NCBI GenBank assembly: GCA_964605705.1 | Contig: CAZSDW010000011.1 | Span: forward strand, 19,636-83,635 | Direction of reading: 5' to 3' | Origin: CAZSDW01 sp964605705 | Lineage (GTDB): Bacteria > Fidelibacterota > UBA2242 | Length of the DNA: 64,000 nt | Shown here: positions 9,034 to 17,966 of the stretch, piece by piece | Layout: every line of letters begins with the position of its first letter | Position numbering within the stretch: the stretch's first letter is position 1 | Notes under the pieces: generated by a model | What the model was told of the DNA's origin: nothing | Databases searched by the model: none | Seen by the model: only the letters and a program-made list of their open reading frames with translations | Position numbers and translations under genes: made by a program

Positions 9034-9837
9034 TTACCCAACTAAACCCCGCATGAAACTGATGTTTTTAGCCGCTGCTGTATCGGGATCCGGCATCGGT
9101 ATGATTTCCGCCGATAAAAAGCCATCATACCCGATCCTTTTTAGTTGCTCAACCACTGCCGGAAAATCGATATGTCCGGCACCCGGATACCAACGATTGG
9201 AGTCAGCAATATGAAAATGAAAAATCCGGTCTCCTGCATTTTCAATACTCTGCAACATATCCGGCTCTTCAATATTCATATGAAATGTATCCAGCAACAG
9301 ACCAACATTGGACATTCCAAGTTTATCAATTAACTCAATTCCATCATTGACTGTATTTACCGTATTGGCTTCATAGCGGTTACAGGGTTCAATCACCAGA
9401 CTTACTGAAGGATTTTCAGATGCACATTCGGATAAGGCATCCAGAATCCAGCCATTTGCCTGCCTTGTTTCGATACCGGGCTGGACAATTCCCCGAATCA
9501 AACCAATAATAACGAGCGCCTCCAGCTGTTCAGCCAGGGCAATCTGGGCTTTGATTCGGTCAATTGCCTCTCGGCGGATTTTTTCGTCCGGATCAGAGAA
9601 GGACAATCCCTCTTCGCCAAATGCCTGCCCGGTTCCTATCGCAGACACCGGAAATCCGCGTCCCACGGTTAACATTTTAACCGTCGGGAGATCGATCTGT
9701 TCGGGATTGCGAACCGCCAGCTCGACACCATCGTAACCCAGTCGCCGAATTTTAACAATATTTTCGGCTAACTGTCCTTTGTAGGCCAAGGCATCAAATT
9801 TCGCTGGCTGCGTCGAAATTACTATACTTAATTTCAT
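9034..9837 (-). CDS. iolO: sugar-phosphate isomerase/epimerase-type TIM barrel, likely 5-keto-L-gluconate epimerase
   Basis: Cytoplasmic xylose-isomerase-like TIM barrel of 267 residues. Metal ligands appear in the usual places: Glu in LVIEPCN, Asp/His in LLDTFHM, His in HFHIADSNRWYPGAGH, and Glu in FLSAEI. It directly follows iolN (3 bp). The gene set IolG-IolM-IolN plus a TIM-barrel epimerase matches the inositol pathway known from Thermotoga maritima, where IolO converts 5-keto-L-gluconate to D-tagaturonate. The specific name rests on this context; by family alone it could be another keto-sugar epimerase. ATG at 9837 is preferred to the adjacent in-frame TTG at 9840. Confidence 0.78.
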   Translation of the reverse strand: MKLSIVISTQPAKFDALAYKGQLAENIVKIRRLGYDGVELAVRNPEQIDLPTVKMLTVGRGFPVSAIGTGQAFGEEGLSFSDPDEKIRREAIDRIKAQIALAEQLEALVIIGLIRGIVQPGIETRQANGWILDALSECASENPSVSLVIEPCNRYEANTVNTVNDGIELIDKLGMSNVGLLLDTFHMNIEEPDMLQSIENAGDRIFHFHIADSNRWYPGAGHIDFPAVVEQLKRIGYDGFLSAEIIPMPDPDTAAAKNISFMRGLVG

Positions 9838-9840
9838 CAA

Positions 9841-10935
9841 TTACAGACCCATTTTCCGAATCGCATAAATAGGCCGCCACCCTTCTGTAAATGGTTCTTT
9901 CAGATAGGGTTCCATCTCTTTTTCCGTACGCATTGTGGTCTTTTCAATAGGCGGAAAAGTACCTGCCGGCCAGGCTGTCAGAATCTCTTCCCACACGAGA
10001 GTTAAATAGGACAGAATCGCGGCAATCGTCCGCTTGGCTTTTTTAGGGTCACTGATCGTAGGACGTCCGACCACTCCTTCGGGAATGGAATTGATTTCCA
10101 TCGGTCCGTGTCCTTGGCCTTCCGACCACTTGCTCGGTCGTGCAAAAGGATCAACGGCTTTGTCCATATGACCATCCGGTAAATATGAATCCACTTTCGT
10201 TTCCTGGGCCAGTGCCATCTCAACATATTGCGGCGCCAGCAACAACATCACTGATGTTTCAGCCTCGTCAGCGTGGAAAAAATTGTCTTCCCAATCCCCG
10301 CCCCGATCTTTGGTCCTGAAGAATTCCCGCACTGCCCTGTGCCAGTCAATCACCCGGAAAAGTCCCGGCAGGTTCCAGGTTTTCTGCAATTCCTGAATCG
10401 CCGCTTCCAGCAACCATAAATGACCATGATTATTGACAATAATAATCTTGCGGAAACCGTCATTCCACAAGCCCACCATCACATCGATCAGCACCCGTTT
10501 CAGCACTTCATCCTCAAGATGAATCGTTCCCGGCATGCCAATATGGTGATGAGGATGTCCGCCGTAATTCAGCGGATTCCAAGCCAGGTTCACAGGCGTT
10601 TCCTTTTTCACGGAATCCCGTCGAACTCCTTCGAGAATTTGCGTTACCATAAACGAATCCAGTGCCGTTACCGTGTGACGTCCATGTAATTCCGTACACC
10701 CGACAGGTAAGAAAACAATATCGTTTTTTCTGCGGTTTTCGACTACTTTCTGACGAATCGTCGTCTGAATATAAGTTCCCGGCTTTGCCATTTCTGAGGG
10801 AGTTGGAATCCCGTAATTGTCGAGGATAGCATCGATTTCTTTCTCTGATGCTTCCCAAATTTTCTTTTTTAGCCGTCCGACTGATGTATCTTCAAAACTC
10901 AAGTCCTGACGGTCTGTTTTAAGCCATCCACTCAT
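9841..10935 (-). CDS. iolN: creatininase-family hydrolase, likely 3-dehydro-scyllo-inosose hydrolase
   Basis: Creatininase-superfamily amidohydrolase fold, 364 residues. Motifs: PVGCTELHGRHTVTALD (metal ligands Glu, His and Asp), GGHPHHH, IIVNNHGH and HADEAETS. These match the family's E-x-HG-x-H, N-x-HG and H-x-x-E-x-E-T pattern. In the Thermotoga inositol pathway a creatininase-family protein (IolN) hydrolyses the ring of diketo-inositol to 5-keto-L-gluconate. Here it lies between IolM and IolO, the same partners, which makes this function likely. GAGGTG precedes the ATG. The extension beyond the ~250-residue classical creatininase length is split between an N-terminal helical part and a C-terminal tail. 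Confidence 0.82.
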   Translation of the reverse strand: MSGWLKTDRQDLSFEDTSVGRLKKKIWEASEKEIDAILDNYGIPTPSEMAKPGTYIQTTIRQKVVENRRKNDIVFLPVGCTELHGRHTVTALDSFMVTQILEGVRRDSVKKETPVNLAWNPLNYGGHPHHHIGMPGTIHLEDEVLKRVLIDVMVGLWNDGFRKIIIVNNHGHLWLLEAAIQELQKTWNLPGLFRVIDWHRAVREFFRTKDRGGDWEDNFFHADEAETSVMLLLAPQYVEMALAQETKVDSYLPDGHMDKAVDPFARPSKWSEGQGHGPMEINSIPEGVVGRPTISDPKKAKRTIAAILSYLTLVWEEILTAWPAGTFPPIEKTTMRTEKEMEPYLKEPFTEGWRPIYAIRKMGL

Positions 10936-10966
10936 TTTTACACCTCTCTATTTTTATTTTCTATCA

Positions 10967-12154
10967 TTATTCTTCAGGGAAAACCGTTATTTTAACCTCT
11001 TCCCGATTGGTCTGCAGCATTACCAAGTTCTCGGGTACTTCTTCAAGTTTTATGCGCTTTGTTATCAGCGCGGAAACATCCATACCATCTGCCATCGAAC
11101 TGATTACTCTTGGAAAAGTCCCGTGTCCCGAATGACCCTGGGCGCCAACAACATTCGCCCGGCGAACCTGAAACACTTCGCCGTTCATAGGTATTTTATC
11201 GTCCGCCCGTGCTACCAATACGACTGTAGAATTCAACGCTTTCCCTTCCCAGATAACTTTCTCGATATCCGGCCAGACCACACTGGGCAAACCCGTCGCT
11301 TCCAATATAATTGTCGCGCCCATCCCATTGGTAATATCCAGAATCGCTTCCGCGGCATTGACCTTTGTGGGATCAATTCCGTGCGTAGCACCCATCGCCA
11401 GCGCCATATCCCGGCGGGATTTGGATGGTTCAGAAATAATCACATTGGCAGCTCCTGATCGTTTCAGAACTGCACAAGCCGCTATGCCTACCGGGCCACT
11501 GCCCATTATAACAACATTATCACCAGACCTGATTCCACCGCCCCGTTCAATCACGGCATTATAAGCGACAGAAGTGGGTTCAACCAGACTCCCCAATTCC
11601 CACATTTTCTTTTCCCCATAGATCGGACGCAATTCCTCGATACTCCATAAATAGCGGGCATCAACCTTAATATACTTTGCATAGGCACCGTCGCAGGAGA
11701 ATCCGATTTCATGCAAATGTTCGCAATGGTTTGGAAAACCGTCCGCACAAGGCCGGCAGTAAGAACACCACATCATCTCTTCGGAACACACTGCTTCACC
11801 AATCTCATAAGGCAAACCAGTGCGTTTATTAATGGCTTTGGGGCCGGCATCAAGGACTTTCCCGGAAAATTCATGCCCAAGCGTCGCTGGAAACGCTGTC
11901 AATCCGGGATAAAAAATATAACCATCATCTGATGTCTGTAGCATATGAACATCACTGCCACAGATACCACAGGCTTTGACTTCAATCAATACCTCTGATG
12001 GCCCTGGTTTCGGTATATCCTTTTCTACAATCTCTACATGTGGGTGACGCCAGACCCTGCTACCCAGGTAAGTCAATTTTCCTTCAATATCCTTTTTGCC
12101 TAATTTAAAACTTGGTTTTGGATCCCAGTTGGCATAAAGTGTAACTGTTCTCAT
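10967..12154 (-). CDS. iolM: zinc-containing dehydrogenase, likely scyllo-inosose 3-dehydrogenase
   Basis: Zinc MDR dehydrogenase of 395 residues with an extended N-terminus (about 50 residues before the main domain). Catalytic zinc: CGICGSDVHML and LGHEFSG. Structural zinc cysteines: CSYCRPCADGFPNHC. NAD-binding: VVIMGSGPVGIAA. Length, extension and neighbours match IolM of Thermotoga maritima, which oxidises 2-keto-myo-inositol (scyllo-inosose) to the diketone. It acts in the cytoplasm between IolG and IolN and is preceded by AAGGA before the ATG. The 67-bp gap upstream to iolG contains a weak copy of the regulon palindrome. Confidence 0.82.
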   Translation of the reverse strand: MRTVTLYANWDPKPSFKLGKKDIEGKLTYLGSRVWRHPHVEIVEKDIPKPGPSEVLIEVKACGICGSDVHMLQTSDDGYIFYPGLTAFPATLGHEFSGKVLDAGPKAINKRTGLPYEIGEAVCSEEMMWCSYCRPCADGFPNHCEHLHEIGFSCDGAYAKYIKVDARYLWSIEELRPIYGEKKMWELGSLVEPTSVAYNAVIERGGGIRSGDNVVIMGSGPVGIAACAVLKRSGAANVIISEPSKSRRDMALAMGATHGIDPTKVNAAEAILDITNGMGATIILEATGLPSVVWPDIEKVIWEGKALNSTVVLVARADDKIPMNGEVFQVRRANVVGAQGHSGHGTFPRVISSMADGMDVSALITKRIKLEEVPENLVMLQTNREEVKITVFPEE

Positions 12155-12191
12155 CTATTTTCCTTTCATTTATACATTCATATAATCATCT

Positions 12192-12207
12192 AATTGAATA
12201 GACAATA
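12192..12207. promoter_or_regulatory. weak copy of the regulon operator between iolG and iolM
   Basis: The sequence AATTGAATAGACAATA matches the 16-base core AATTGTATATACAATT of the two strong operators at 13 of 16 positions, and lies in the iolG-iolM gap. It could be an auxiliary operator allowing looping with the main site, or a chance match in AT-rich DNA. No good -10/-35 pair accompanies it. Confidence 0.3.
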
Positions 12208-12221
12208 GAAAGTAAAAAAAA

Positions 12222-13235
12222 TTAGTAGTTAGCGACGTTCACGACAGATTTCGTTTTCAACGAAGCTGTCGCGGCTACAGCAATCTGCAATCCCATAATA
12301 CCATCGTCAATTGTAATCATTGGCTCAGTACCATTGCTAAGATTTTTCAAATAATCATTCAATTGGGCGACATAGGCTTCACAAAACCTTTCCGGGAAAT
12401 AGGGTACAACATCATGAGTCACACCCTCTTTCGTCAAAACAAGAATTGGCGTATCACGCAGATAGCCGGCTTGCAGCGTACCTTTTGTCCCCAAAACTTC
12501 CGCGCGGATATCATAACCATAGACGCCGTTTCGGCTGATATCAATTTCACCCAGCGCTCCAGATTGAAAAGTAAAAGCCATTACAACGTTATCGGTATCC
12601 CCGGTGGATTCGACTTCCGGGAAAGCCAAGACACCGCCAATGGAATAGACCGTTTTAATATCACCCATATACCACCGCGCAATATCATAATCGTGAATCG
12701 CCATATCGAGTATCTGCCCGCCGCTGTTTTCAGGCAACAGGTATTCTAAGGTTGGCAGATAGGGGTCCCTCGATGAGCCTCGAAATACAACCGGGGTTCC
12801 GATGACGCCTTCCTTAATTTTCCGTTTCACTGCGGAAAATCCTTTGTCAAAGCGCCGCATATAACCCTGCTGGTAAAAAACACCAGTCGATTCAACCGCC
12901 TTTTTCATAGCCCGAGCGTCATCCAGACTCAGGGTCATAGGTTTTTCACAGAAAATCGGTTTTCCCTGTTTTGCGGCGTCGATCACTATTTCCTTATGAT
13001 TTGCGGTCGTCGCCGTAATGATCACCGCATCTACATCGGGATCGCGATTTACACCTAAATGACTATCATACCACTTCGGAATTTCATATTTTTCCGCAGT
13101 TCTCGTGGCTCTTTCCGGAATCAGGTCCGCCACCGCCACGACGTTTGCTCCCGGTACCCGCTGGCACAAAAATTCAGCATACATGCTTCCCAATCGACCA
13201 GTACCAATTAATCCAACATTGATTTTCTTAATCAT
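12222..13235 (-). CDS. iolG: Gfo/Idh/MocA dehydrogenase, likely myo-inositol 2-dehydrogenase
   Basis: NAD-dependent oxidoreductase of 337 residues. The N-terminal Rossmann fold has GLIGTGRLGSMYAEF and the conserved EKP motif (CEKPMTLSLDDA). The C-terminal catalytic element DMAIHDYDIARW carries the D-x-x-x-H-D-x-D pattern of inositol dehydrogenases. Predicted reaction: myo-inositol + NAD+ to 2-keto-myo-inositol, the first step of the pathway completed by IolM, IolN and IolO downstream. It lies 27 bp after the regulator gene. A second, more distant Gfo/Idh protein is at 23291-24280. Confidence 0.85.
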   Translation of the reverse strand: MIKKINVGLIGTGRLGSMYAEFLCQRVPGANVVAVADLIPERATRTAEKYEIPKWYDSHLGVNRDPDVDAVIITATTANHKEIVIDAAKQGKPIFCEKPMTLSLDDARAMKKAVESTGVFYQQGYMRRFDKGFSAVKRKIKEGVIGTPVVFRGSSRDPYLPTLEYLLPENSGGQILDMAIHDYDIARWYMGDIKTVYSIGGVLAFPEVESTGDTDNVVMAFTFQSGALGEIDISRNGVYGYDIRAEVLGTKGTLQAGYLRDTPILVLTKEGVTHDVVPYFPERFCEAYVAQLNDYLKNLSNGTEPMITIDDGIMGLQIAVAATASLKTKSVVNVANY

Positions 13236-13262
13236 CAGTTTTCTACTTTCATATTTGTGATA

Positions 13263-14360
13263 CTATACCTGTTTTACTTTTATAACGGAAGAACGTTCGA
13301 CAAAGTGGGATTCAAGCACAATTTGACTAATATCGCTATTTTCACCTCTGATTTTTGAAACAAGGATTTTTAAACTTTCCTGTCCCATTTCATAAATCGG
13401 CTGGTGCATGGTTGTCAAAGAAATTAAATGGGAACAGGTTGGGTGCAAATCATCATAGCCGACGATTGATAAATCTGATGGAATGTTTAATTTAAGTTTT
13501 TGGGCGACTGAATATATGATATATGCGATTCTGTCATGCCCGGCAAATATCGCACTGATTTTTCTCTGCTCAGTCAACCATGTTTTTGCAGCCTGTTTAT
13601 AATGTTTCTCAGTAAACGGGCCATTATGTAATTTTACCAAGTCTGAATCCAACAGTATATCGGCATCTTTCAATGCCTGGCAGTAACCCTCATAACGCAA
13701 TCGTTCAGTGCTAAATAATGTACTCAGTGTGATACCGATTAATCGATGTCCCTGCTGTATCAGGTAATTTGTTATATGATAAGCGCCATCAAAATTATCC
13801 GTCGTAACATAATCAACATCCGTATCCGGAATAATCCGGTCTGCCAGAACAATCGGAATATTCCGCTTCCGAAATTTATCAATAATCTGCAGGTTTTTTT
13901 CATCGGATGCCGCAGTGGGAACAAAGATAACGCCACAAACATTATTTTCTATTAAACGATCGGCGTGAAAGTCTGCTTTTACAAACAAATCATCGGTGTT
14001 ACATAAAATCGTGCTGAGTTTGTTGTTCGCTGCGGCATCTTCAACACCACGGGCCAATTCCGGAGCATAACCTGCCCGGATATCCGGAACAAGTACTCCC
14101 ACAATATCTTTCCGTTGAGACAGGCCAGTCTGCCGATTGACAAAAGTTCCCAGGCGACGACGACGGTTCAGATATCCCATATTTACCAGATTACTTATTG
14201 CTTGCCGAATAGTCGCCCTCGCCAGTCCTGTTATTTTAGCAAATTCCTCTTCCGTCGGTATTTTATCTTCGGGTTTAAAAACACCTTGCTCAATTTGTTC
14301 GCGTAACCATGTCTGAAGCTGAAAATATTGAGGAACCGGGCTGTTTCGATCAATTATCAT
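13263..14360 (-). CDS. AraR-type transcriptional regulator (GntR HTH + LacI-type ligand domain)
   Basis: DNA-binding repressor of 365 residues. The N-terminal GntR winged helix (about residues 1-75) shows IPTEEEFAKITGLARATIRQ and GYLNRRRRLGTFV. The C-terminal part (80-365) is a LacI/periplasmic-binding-protein-type ligand domain (GVLVPDIRAGY, IVGYDDLHPT). This combination is that of Bacillus AraR, which binds an ATTTGT-ACGTAC-AAAT-type palindrome. Matching palindromes sit 23 bp upstream of this gene and before the ABC operon, so I infer autoregulation and control of both operons. The inducer is probably inositol or an early intermediate. Confidence 0.9.
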   Translation of the reverse strand: MIIDRNSPVPQYFQLQTWLREQIEQGVFKPEDKIPTEEEFAKITGLARATIRQAISNLVNMGYLNRRRRLGTFVNRQTGLSQRKDIVGVLVPDIRAGYAPELARGVEDAAANNKLSTILCNTDDLFVKADFHADRLIENNVCGVIFVPTAASDEKNLQIIDKFRKRNIPIVLADRIIPDTDVDYVTTDNFDGAYHITNYLIQQGHRLIGITLSTLFSTERLRYEGYCQALKDADILLDSDLVKLHNGPFTEKHYKQAAKTWLTEQRKISAIFAGHDRIAYIIYSVAQKLKLNIPSDLSIVGYDDLHPTCSHLISLTTMHQPIYEMGQESLKILVSKIRGENSDISQIVLESHFVERSSVIKVKQV

Positions 14361-14381
14361 TGTTAAAAATCATCCTAATTT

Positions 14382-14424
14382 TAATTGTATATACAATTAT
14401 ACTAAACATCCATTTCCCATGCAA
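14382..14424 (-). promoter_or_regulatory. promoter and AraR-type operator of the iol-like operon
   Basis: On the minus strand: -35 TTGCAT (14424-14419), 17-bp spacer, -10 TATAAT (14401-14396), overlapped by a perfect 18-bp palindrome TAATTGTATATACAATTA (14382-14399). The palindrome covers the -10 and the expected start point, so a bound repressor would block RNA polymerase. The same arrangement recurs at 23195-23237. The regulator's ATG is at 14360, with AGGATG upstream. Confidence 0.85.
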
Positions 14425-14461
14425 GCCTTTTTTCATTTAAGCCATCATTGCCAATATCAAA

Positions 14462-16549
14462 TCACCATCCCCGCCAATGGATTGCATGAGAGACTTTCAA
14501 AAATACAAGCCGTCGATCGGAAGTGCTGCCAGATTCGAAATCGTTTTCAATTCTGTCAAATGAATAAGTCAGGTAAACCGCACTATCAGGGGGACGATAA
14601 CGGAATCCGATGATACCATAAAGATAGTATCGATTCGAATCAGTCCGGTACTGGGTAAATATTCTGATGAACAAATCCGTTGTGAAGTACAGCTCACTGG
14701 AAAGGATATGAACATCCACATTCCGGGCAATCGCATCGCATCGATCCGGATCGTATCGTCTTGCCTCCAACTCATAGGACAAACTCATCTGTTTTAAAGG
14801 TCTGAATCGGGCAGAAGCTCCCCATCCCTGAAATACACCATCAAACGTCTGCCCGAATTCGTAGTTTACTTCTGCGTAGGACCACTCAAGCGTATTGTAT
14901 CCAACCGATAAATCCAGTACCTGTTTGGCAGAGTACGTCTGTCCTGTTTTGCGCCAGTGTGAATCCCGATAATCATAAACATAGTCCAGATCAACACCAA
15001 TCCGGTTACTGAAATAGGTCTCCAGGGCTTGTTTTATTTCATATCGTCCTATTTCCCGGTTTTGGGACCAATCAACCAAATAATTGGATTCATAGTTGAT
15101 TTTTTTCAGCACATCTGATTTCGGCCAAAGGGATAATTCAATTGCCCCGTCTAATTCAATTACATCATCGTATGACAGATAACCAGTAGAATTGACATTT
15201 TCTTTCAAATCAGATCCCAAAGAGGTCAGACGCAGATGATAGTGGTACTGGTTGGATTCCCGGGCTAACCGTACAAATCCACCGGAATGTTTCAATAAAT
15301 TCTCACCCGGAGTCGTAATGAAAAACTGTCCCGATGCATAAATGTCATGAGGCAAACGCATATCGGTGTCCAGACTGACAGCCCGGTTATTGCCGCTATT
15401 CCAGCGTTTTTCAACAGCAGTAATGCCGACAGTAGATGAAGATAAAATATCTTTTTGCAAACGTAAAACTGAAAAATGGGATTTGGGGAATTCAATTTCC
15501 CCAGTTTCATCATTATTAAGAGCATGCGTTCGGGCATAAACGCCGGCTACTTGCATTCCGCCTAATTTTCCGTACAATTTTTCGCCATGAAAAATATCGC
15601 CTATCCGACGGCTGTAAAAGACATTATAGCGAGCATCAAATAAGGCATTGATATCCCGAAAGAACGGTCTTTTCTCCGGATATTCAATTTCCCAGGGATC
15701 AATATTGATCTCTTCCTGGTCTCCTTCGACACTGGCAAAATCAGGATTGACCGTAATGTTCGCTGCCAAATCCGATGTCAGTGAGATTTCGCCATCAATG
15801 CCGGCTGACACCTGCAATGACCCGATATTCTCACGATGGAAACTGCCGTAAGGGATCCAGGTACTCGCCCGCCTTTCTTTGACCGCTTGATCAAACAAGG
15901 CCTCTCCGGATTCCGACACTCGGTAATTATCACTCAACTCACCGGACCACCACGCAATTTCATTATTCCGAGCAATAGACCGTCCAAAATTTATACCCCA
16001 GCAATCTGCCGATGAGGAAAATTTAATGCTCTTGAATGGAATGGCCAGCTCCGCGAACCAGCCACGGTCGTCCGTCTGGACCGCGGATTTCCATTCAGTG
16101 TCCCAATTATTATCCTGACTACTTCCGTTGTGTTCAATTCTCATATCGGTTTGAGTATTTAGAGAATTGACGTGAAAAAGGTACGCGCTGCGCTCATCAT
16201 GAAATGTATCCAGCAATAGTACAACCCCGTCCTCATTTTCCAGACTTCCCTGATCCCGCTGGCGATTGCCAGAGGATAATTCATTTATATTATCAGCCAG
16301 GCATGCAAAAGCGACGTACAAATTATGGGAATCCATTCCGATATAGACCGTGGTCTTCTGGCTGGCGGGCACACCTTTATTCGGTTCAATCTGAACGAAA
16401 TCGGAATCCCGGGCCGTATTTCGCCATTCATTATCGTTAATTTTTCCGTCTATTTCTGGAGCATTAATTTTAGGAACTTTAATTGAATGCGCGTTTAAGC
16501 CAATAACTATTAGAAACAGCGATATAAAAAGGAGTTTAGATTTATTCAA
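14462..16549 (-). CDS. DUF5916-type protein: CBM9-like domain plus outer-membrane barrel
   Basis: Exported protein of 695 residues. After a signal peptide comes a CBM9-like domain (about 25-210: APEIDGKINDNEW, then TTVYIGMDSHNLYVAFACL), then the conserved DUF5916 core (NPDFASVEGDQEEINI and EKRPFF) and a long C-terminal barrel. Such proteins are common in FCB bacteria and are thought to sit in the outer membrane; function is unknown. The start is a TTG overlapping the last codons of the glcD-like gene by 8 bp, with no good ATG nearby, so translational coupling is likely. It is the last gene of the ABC-Etf operon. Confidence 0.82.
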   Translation of the reverse strand: MNKSKLLFISLFLIVIGLNAHSIKVPKINAPEIDGKINDNEWRNTARDSDFVQIEPNKGVPASQKTTVYIGMDSHNLYVAFACLADNINELSSGNRQRDQGSLENEDGVVLLLDTFHDERSAYLFHVNSLNTQTDMRIEHNGSSQDNNWDTEWKSAVQTDDRGWFAELAIPFKSIKFSSSADCWGINFGRSIARNNEIAWWSGELSDNYRVSESGEALFDQAVKERRASTWIPYGSFHRENIGSLQVSAGIDGEISLTSDLAANITVNPDFASVEGDQEEINIDPWEIEYPEKRPFFRDINALFDARYNVFYSRRIGDIFHGEKLYGKLGGMQVAGVYARTHALNNDETGEIEFPKSHFSVLRLQKDILSSSTVGITAVEKRWNSGNNRAVSLDTDMRLPHDIYASGQFFITTPGENLLKHSGGFVRLARESNQYHYHLRLTSLGSDLKENVNSTGYLSYDDVIELDGAIELSLWPKSDVLKKINYESNYLVDWSQNREIGRYEIKQALETYFSNRIGVDLDYVYDYRDSHWRKTGQTYSAKQVLDLSVGYNTLEWSYAEVNYEFGQTFDGVFQGWGASARFRPLKQMSLSYELEARRYDPDRCDAIARNVDVHILSSELYFTTDLFIRIFTQYRTDSNRYYLYGIIGFRYRPPDSAVYLTYSFDRIENDFESGSTSDRRLVFLKVSHAIHWRGW

Positions 16550-17966
16550 ACATTTTTCCCGGATTCAAGATATGATTGGGATCAAACGCCTGCTTAACTC
16601 TTTTCATCAGATCAATGGTGACCGGATCCAGTGCCATGCTGACATATTTTTTACGTTTGTGGCCGATGCCATGTTCGCCACTGATGGTACCACCATAATC
16701 TAAAACCAGCTTGTATAATTGCAGCCGGACCTCTTCCTGAGTCTCATGCCATTGTTCCATTGACATTTCCGGTTTTTTGACGATAGTGGAATGAATATTG
16801 CCATCACCGGCATGTCCGAAGCAGGGAATGATAACATCGTTTTGGGCCGCGATTTCGGTGATTTTTGGTAATAATTTTGGAAGACTGGCAATCGGCACAA
16901 CCAAATCCTCCGAACTTTTAACCGGATGAAAAGTCTGGATACCTTCCGGCACATTCCTACGGACAGCCCAGACTCGTTCCTGGGTCGTAGCATTGTCGGC
17001 AACATATACTTCTATCGCACCATTTTCTTCACACATTTTTCCAATGACTTCGTATTCCCGTTCCAGGCTGGTTTCATCATTGCCATCCAGCTCGATCAGC
17101 AGCATGGCACCGACATCTTCCGAATAAAGATGTTCATTTAAATAGCGGCAGGCGAGTTCCACTGCGGTTTTATCCATGAATTCAATCGCGGTTGGAATAA
17201 TTTTACCAAAGGCGATCATTTTCGGGACCAGAGCCACGGCGCTGGCGATGTCTTTAAACAGCACCAGTAAATCGACTCGTTTGGTTGGCAACGGCAGCAA
17301 TTTGATGAATATTTTCGTAAAAATTCCCAAGGTTCCCTCAGAACCTACCATCAAGTGGATAAAGTCATATCCAACCACATCCTTGATACGTTTACCGCCC
17401 AGCTGAATGATTTCACCTTCCGGTGTTACGACTTCCAGTCCGATGATGTACCGACCGGTCACGCCATATTTAACAGCTCTGCCGCCACCGGCATTTTCCG
17501 CCACATTACCACCGATAAAACAGCTCTCCACACTCATGGGGTATCCCGCAAAAAACAAACCCACTTCTGCCAGTAACATGTTCAAATCGTTGGTAATCAC
17601 ACCCGGCTCCAGTACCGCCACCATATTTTCCTTATCAATTTCCAGGATTGTGTCCATCCGTTCCACCGATAATAATATTCCGCCGAACCATGGGACAGCA
17701 CCGCCGGAAAGACCACTGCCTGCACCCCGCGGTGTGACCGGTATTTTTTCCCGGTTTGCGAGTTTCATGATCTCAGCGATTTCGCTGACGGTACGTGGTT
17801 TGACGACCACCTCCGGCATCTGCATATAACGCTTATCCACCACTTCATCATGTGAATAGGGTTCCATTTTATCCGGCTCATTCCAGATGACGTACCGCGG
17901 ACCAACGATCTTCTTCAGTTCTTCAATAATTTGTGGAGTGACTTCCCGATAGATATCAGATTTCAT
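16542..17966 (-). CDS. FAD-linked D-2-hydroxyacid oxidase/dehydrogenase, GlcD/LctD-like
   Basis: Vanillyl-alcohol-oxidase-type flavoprotein of about 474 residues. The FAD-binding half shows PVTPRGAGSGLSGGAVP and SVESCFIGGNVAENAGG. The C-terminal half shows FGHAGDGNIHS, GEHGIGHKRK and the terminal FDPNHILNPGKMF. It is encoded directly after etfB and etfA, as in anaerobic lactate dehydrogenase/Etf complexes such as that of Acetobacterium. I infer a cytoplasmic hydroxyacid dehydrogenase passing electrons to (or taking them from) the adjacent Etf. ATG at 17966 overlaps the etfA stop (ATGA) with GAGGTG just before it; an in-frame GTG at 17972 is the alternative. The substrate could be lactate, glycolate or a sugar-derived hydroxyacid. 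Confidence 0.88.
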   Translation of the reverse strand: MKSDIYREVTPQIIEELKKIVGPRYVIWNEPDKMEPYSHDEVVDKRYMQMPEVVVKPRTVSEIAEIMKLANREKIPVTPRGAGSGLSGGAVPWFGGILLSVERMDTILEIDKENMVAVLEPGVITNDLNMLLAEVGLFFAGYPMSVESCFIGGNVAENAGGGRAVKYGVTGRYIIGLEVVTPEGEIIQLGGKRIKDVVGYDFIHLMVGSEGTLGIFTKIFIKLLPLPTKRVDLLVLFKDIASAVALVPKMIAFGKIIPTAIEFMDKTAVELACRYLNEHLYSEDVGAMLLIELDGNDETSLEREYEVIGKMCEENGAIEVYVADNATTQERVWAVRRNVPEGIQTFHPVKSSEDLVVPIASLPKLLPKITEIAAQNDVIIPCFGHAGDGNIHSTIVKKPEMSMEQWHETQEEVRLQLYKLVLDYGGTISGEHGIGHKRKKYVSMALDPVTIDLMKRVKQAFDPNHILNPGKMFE

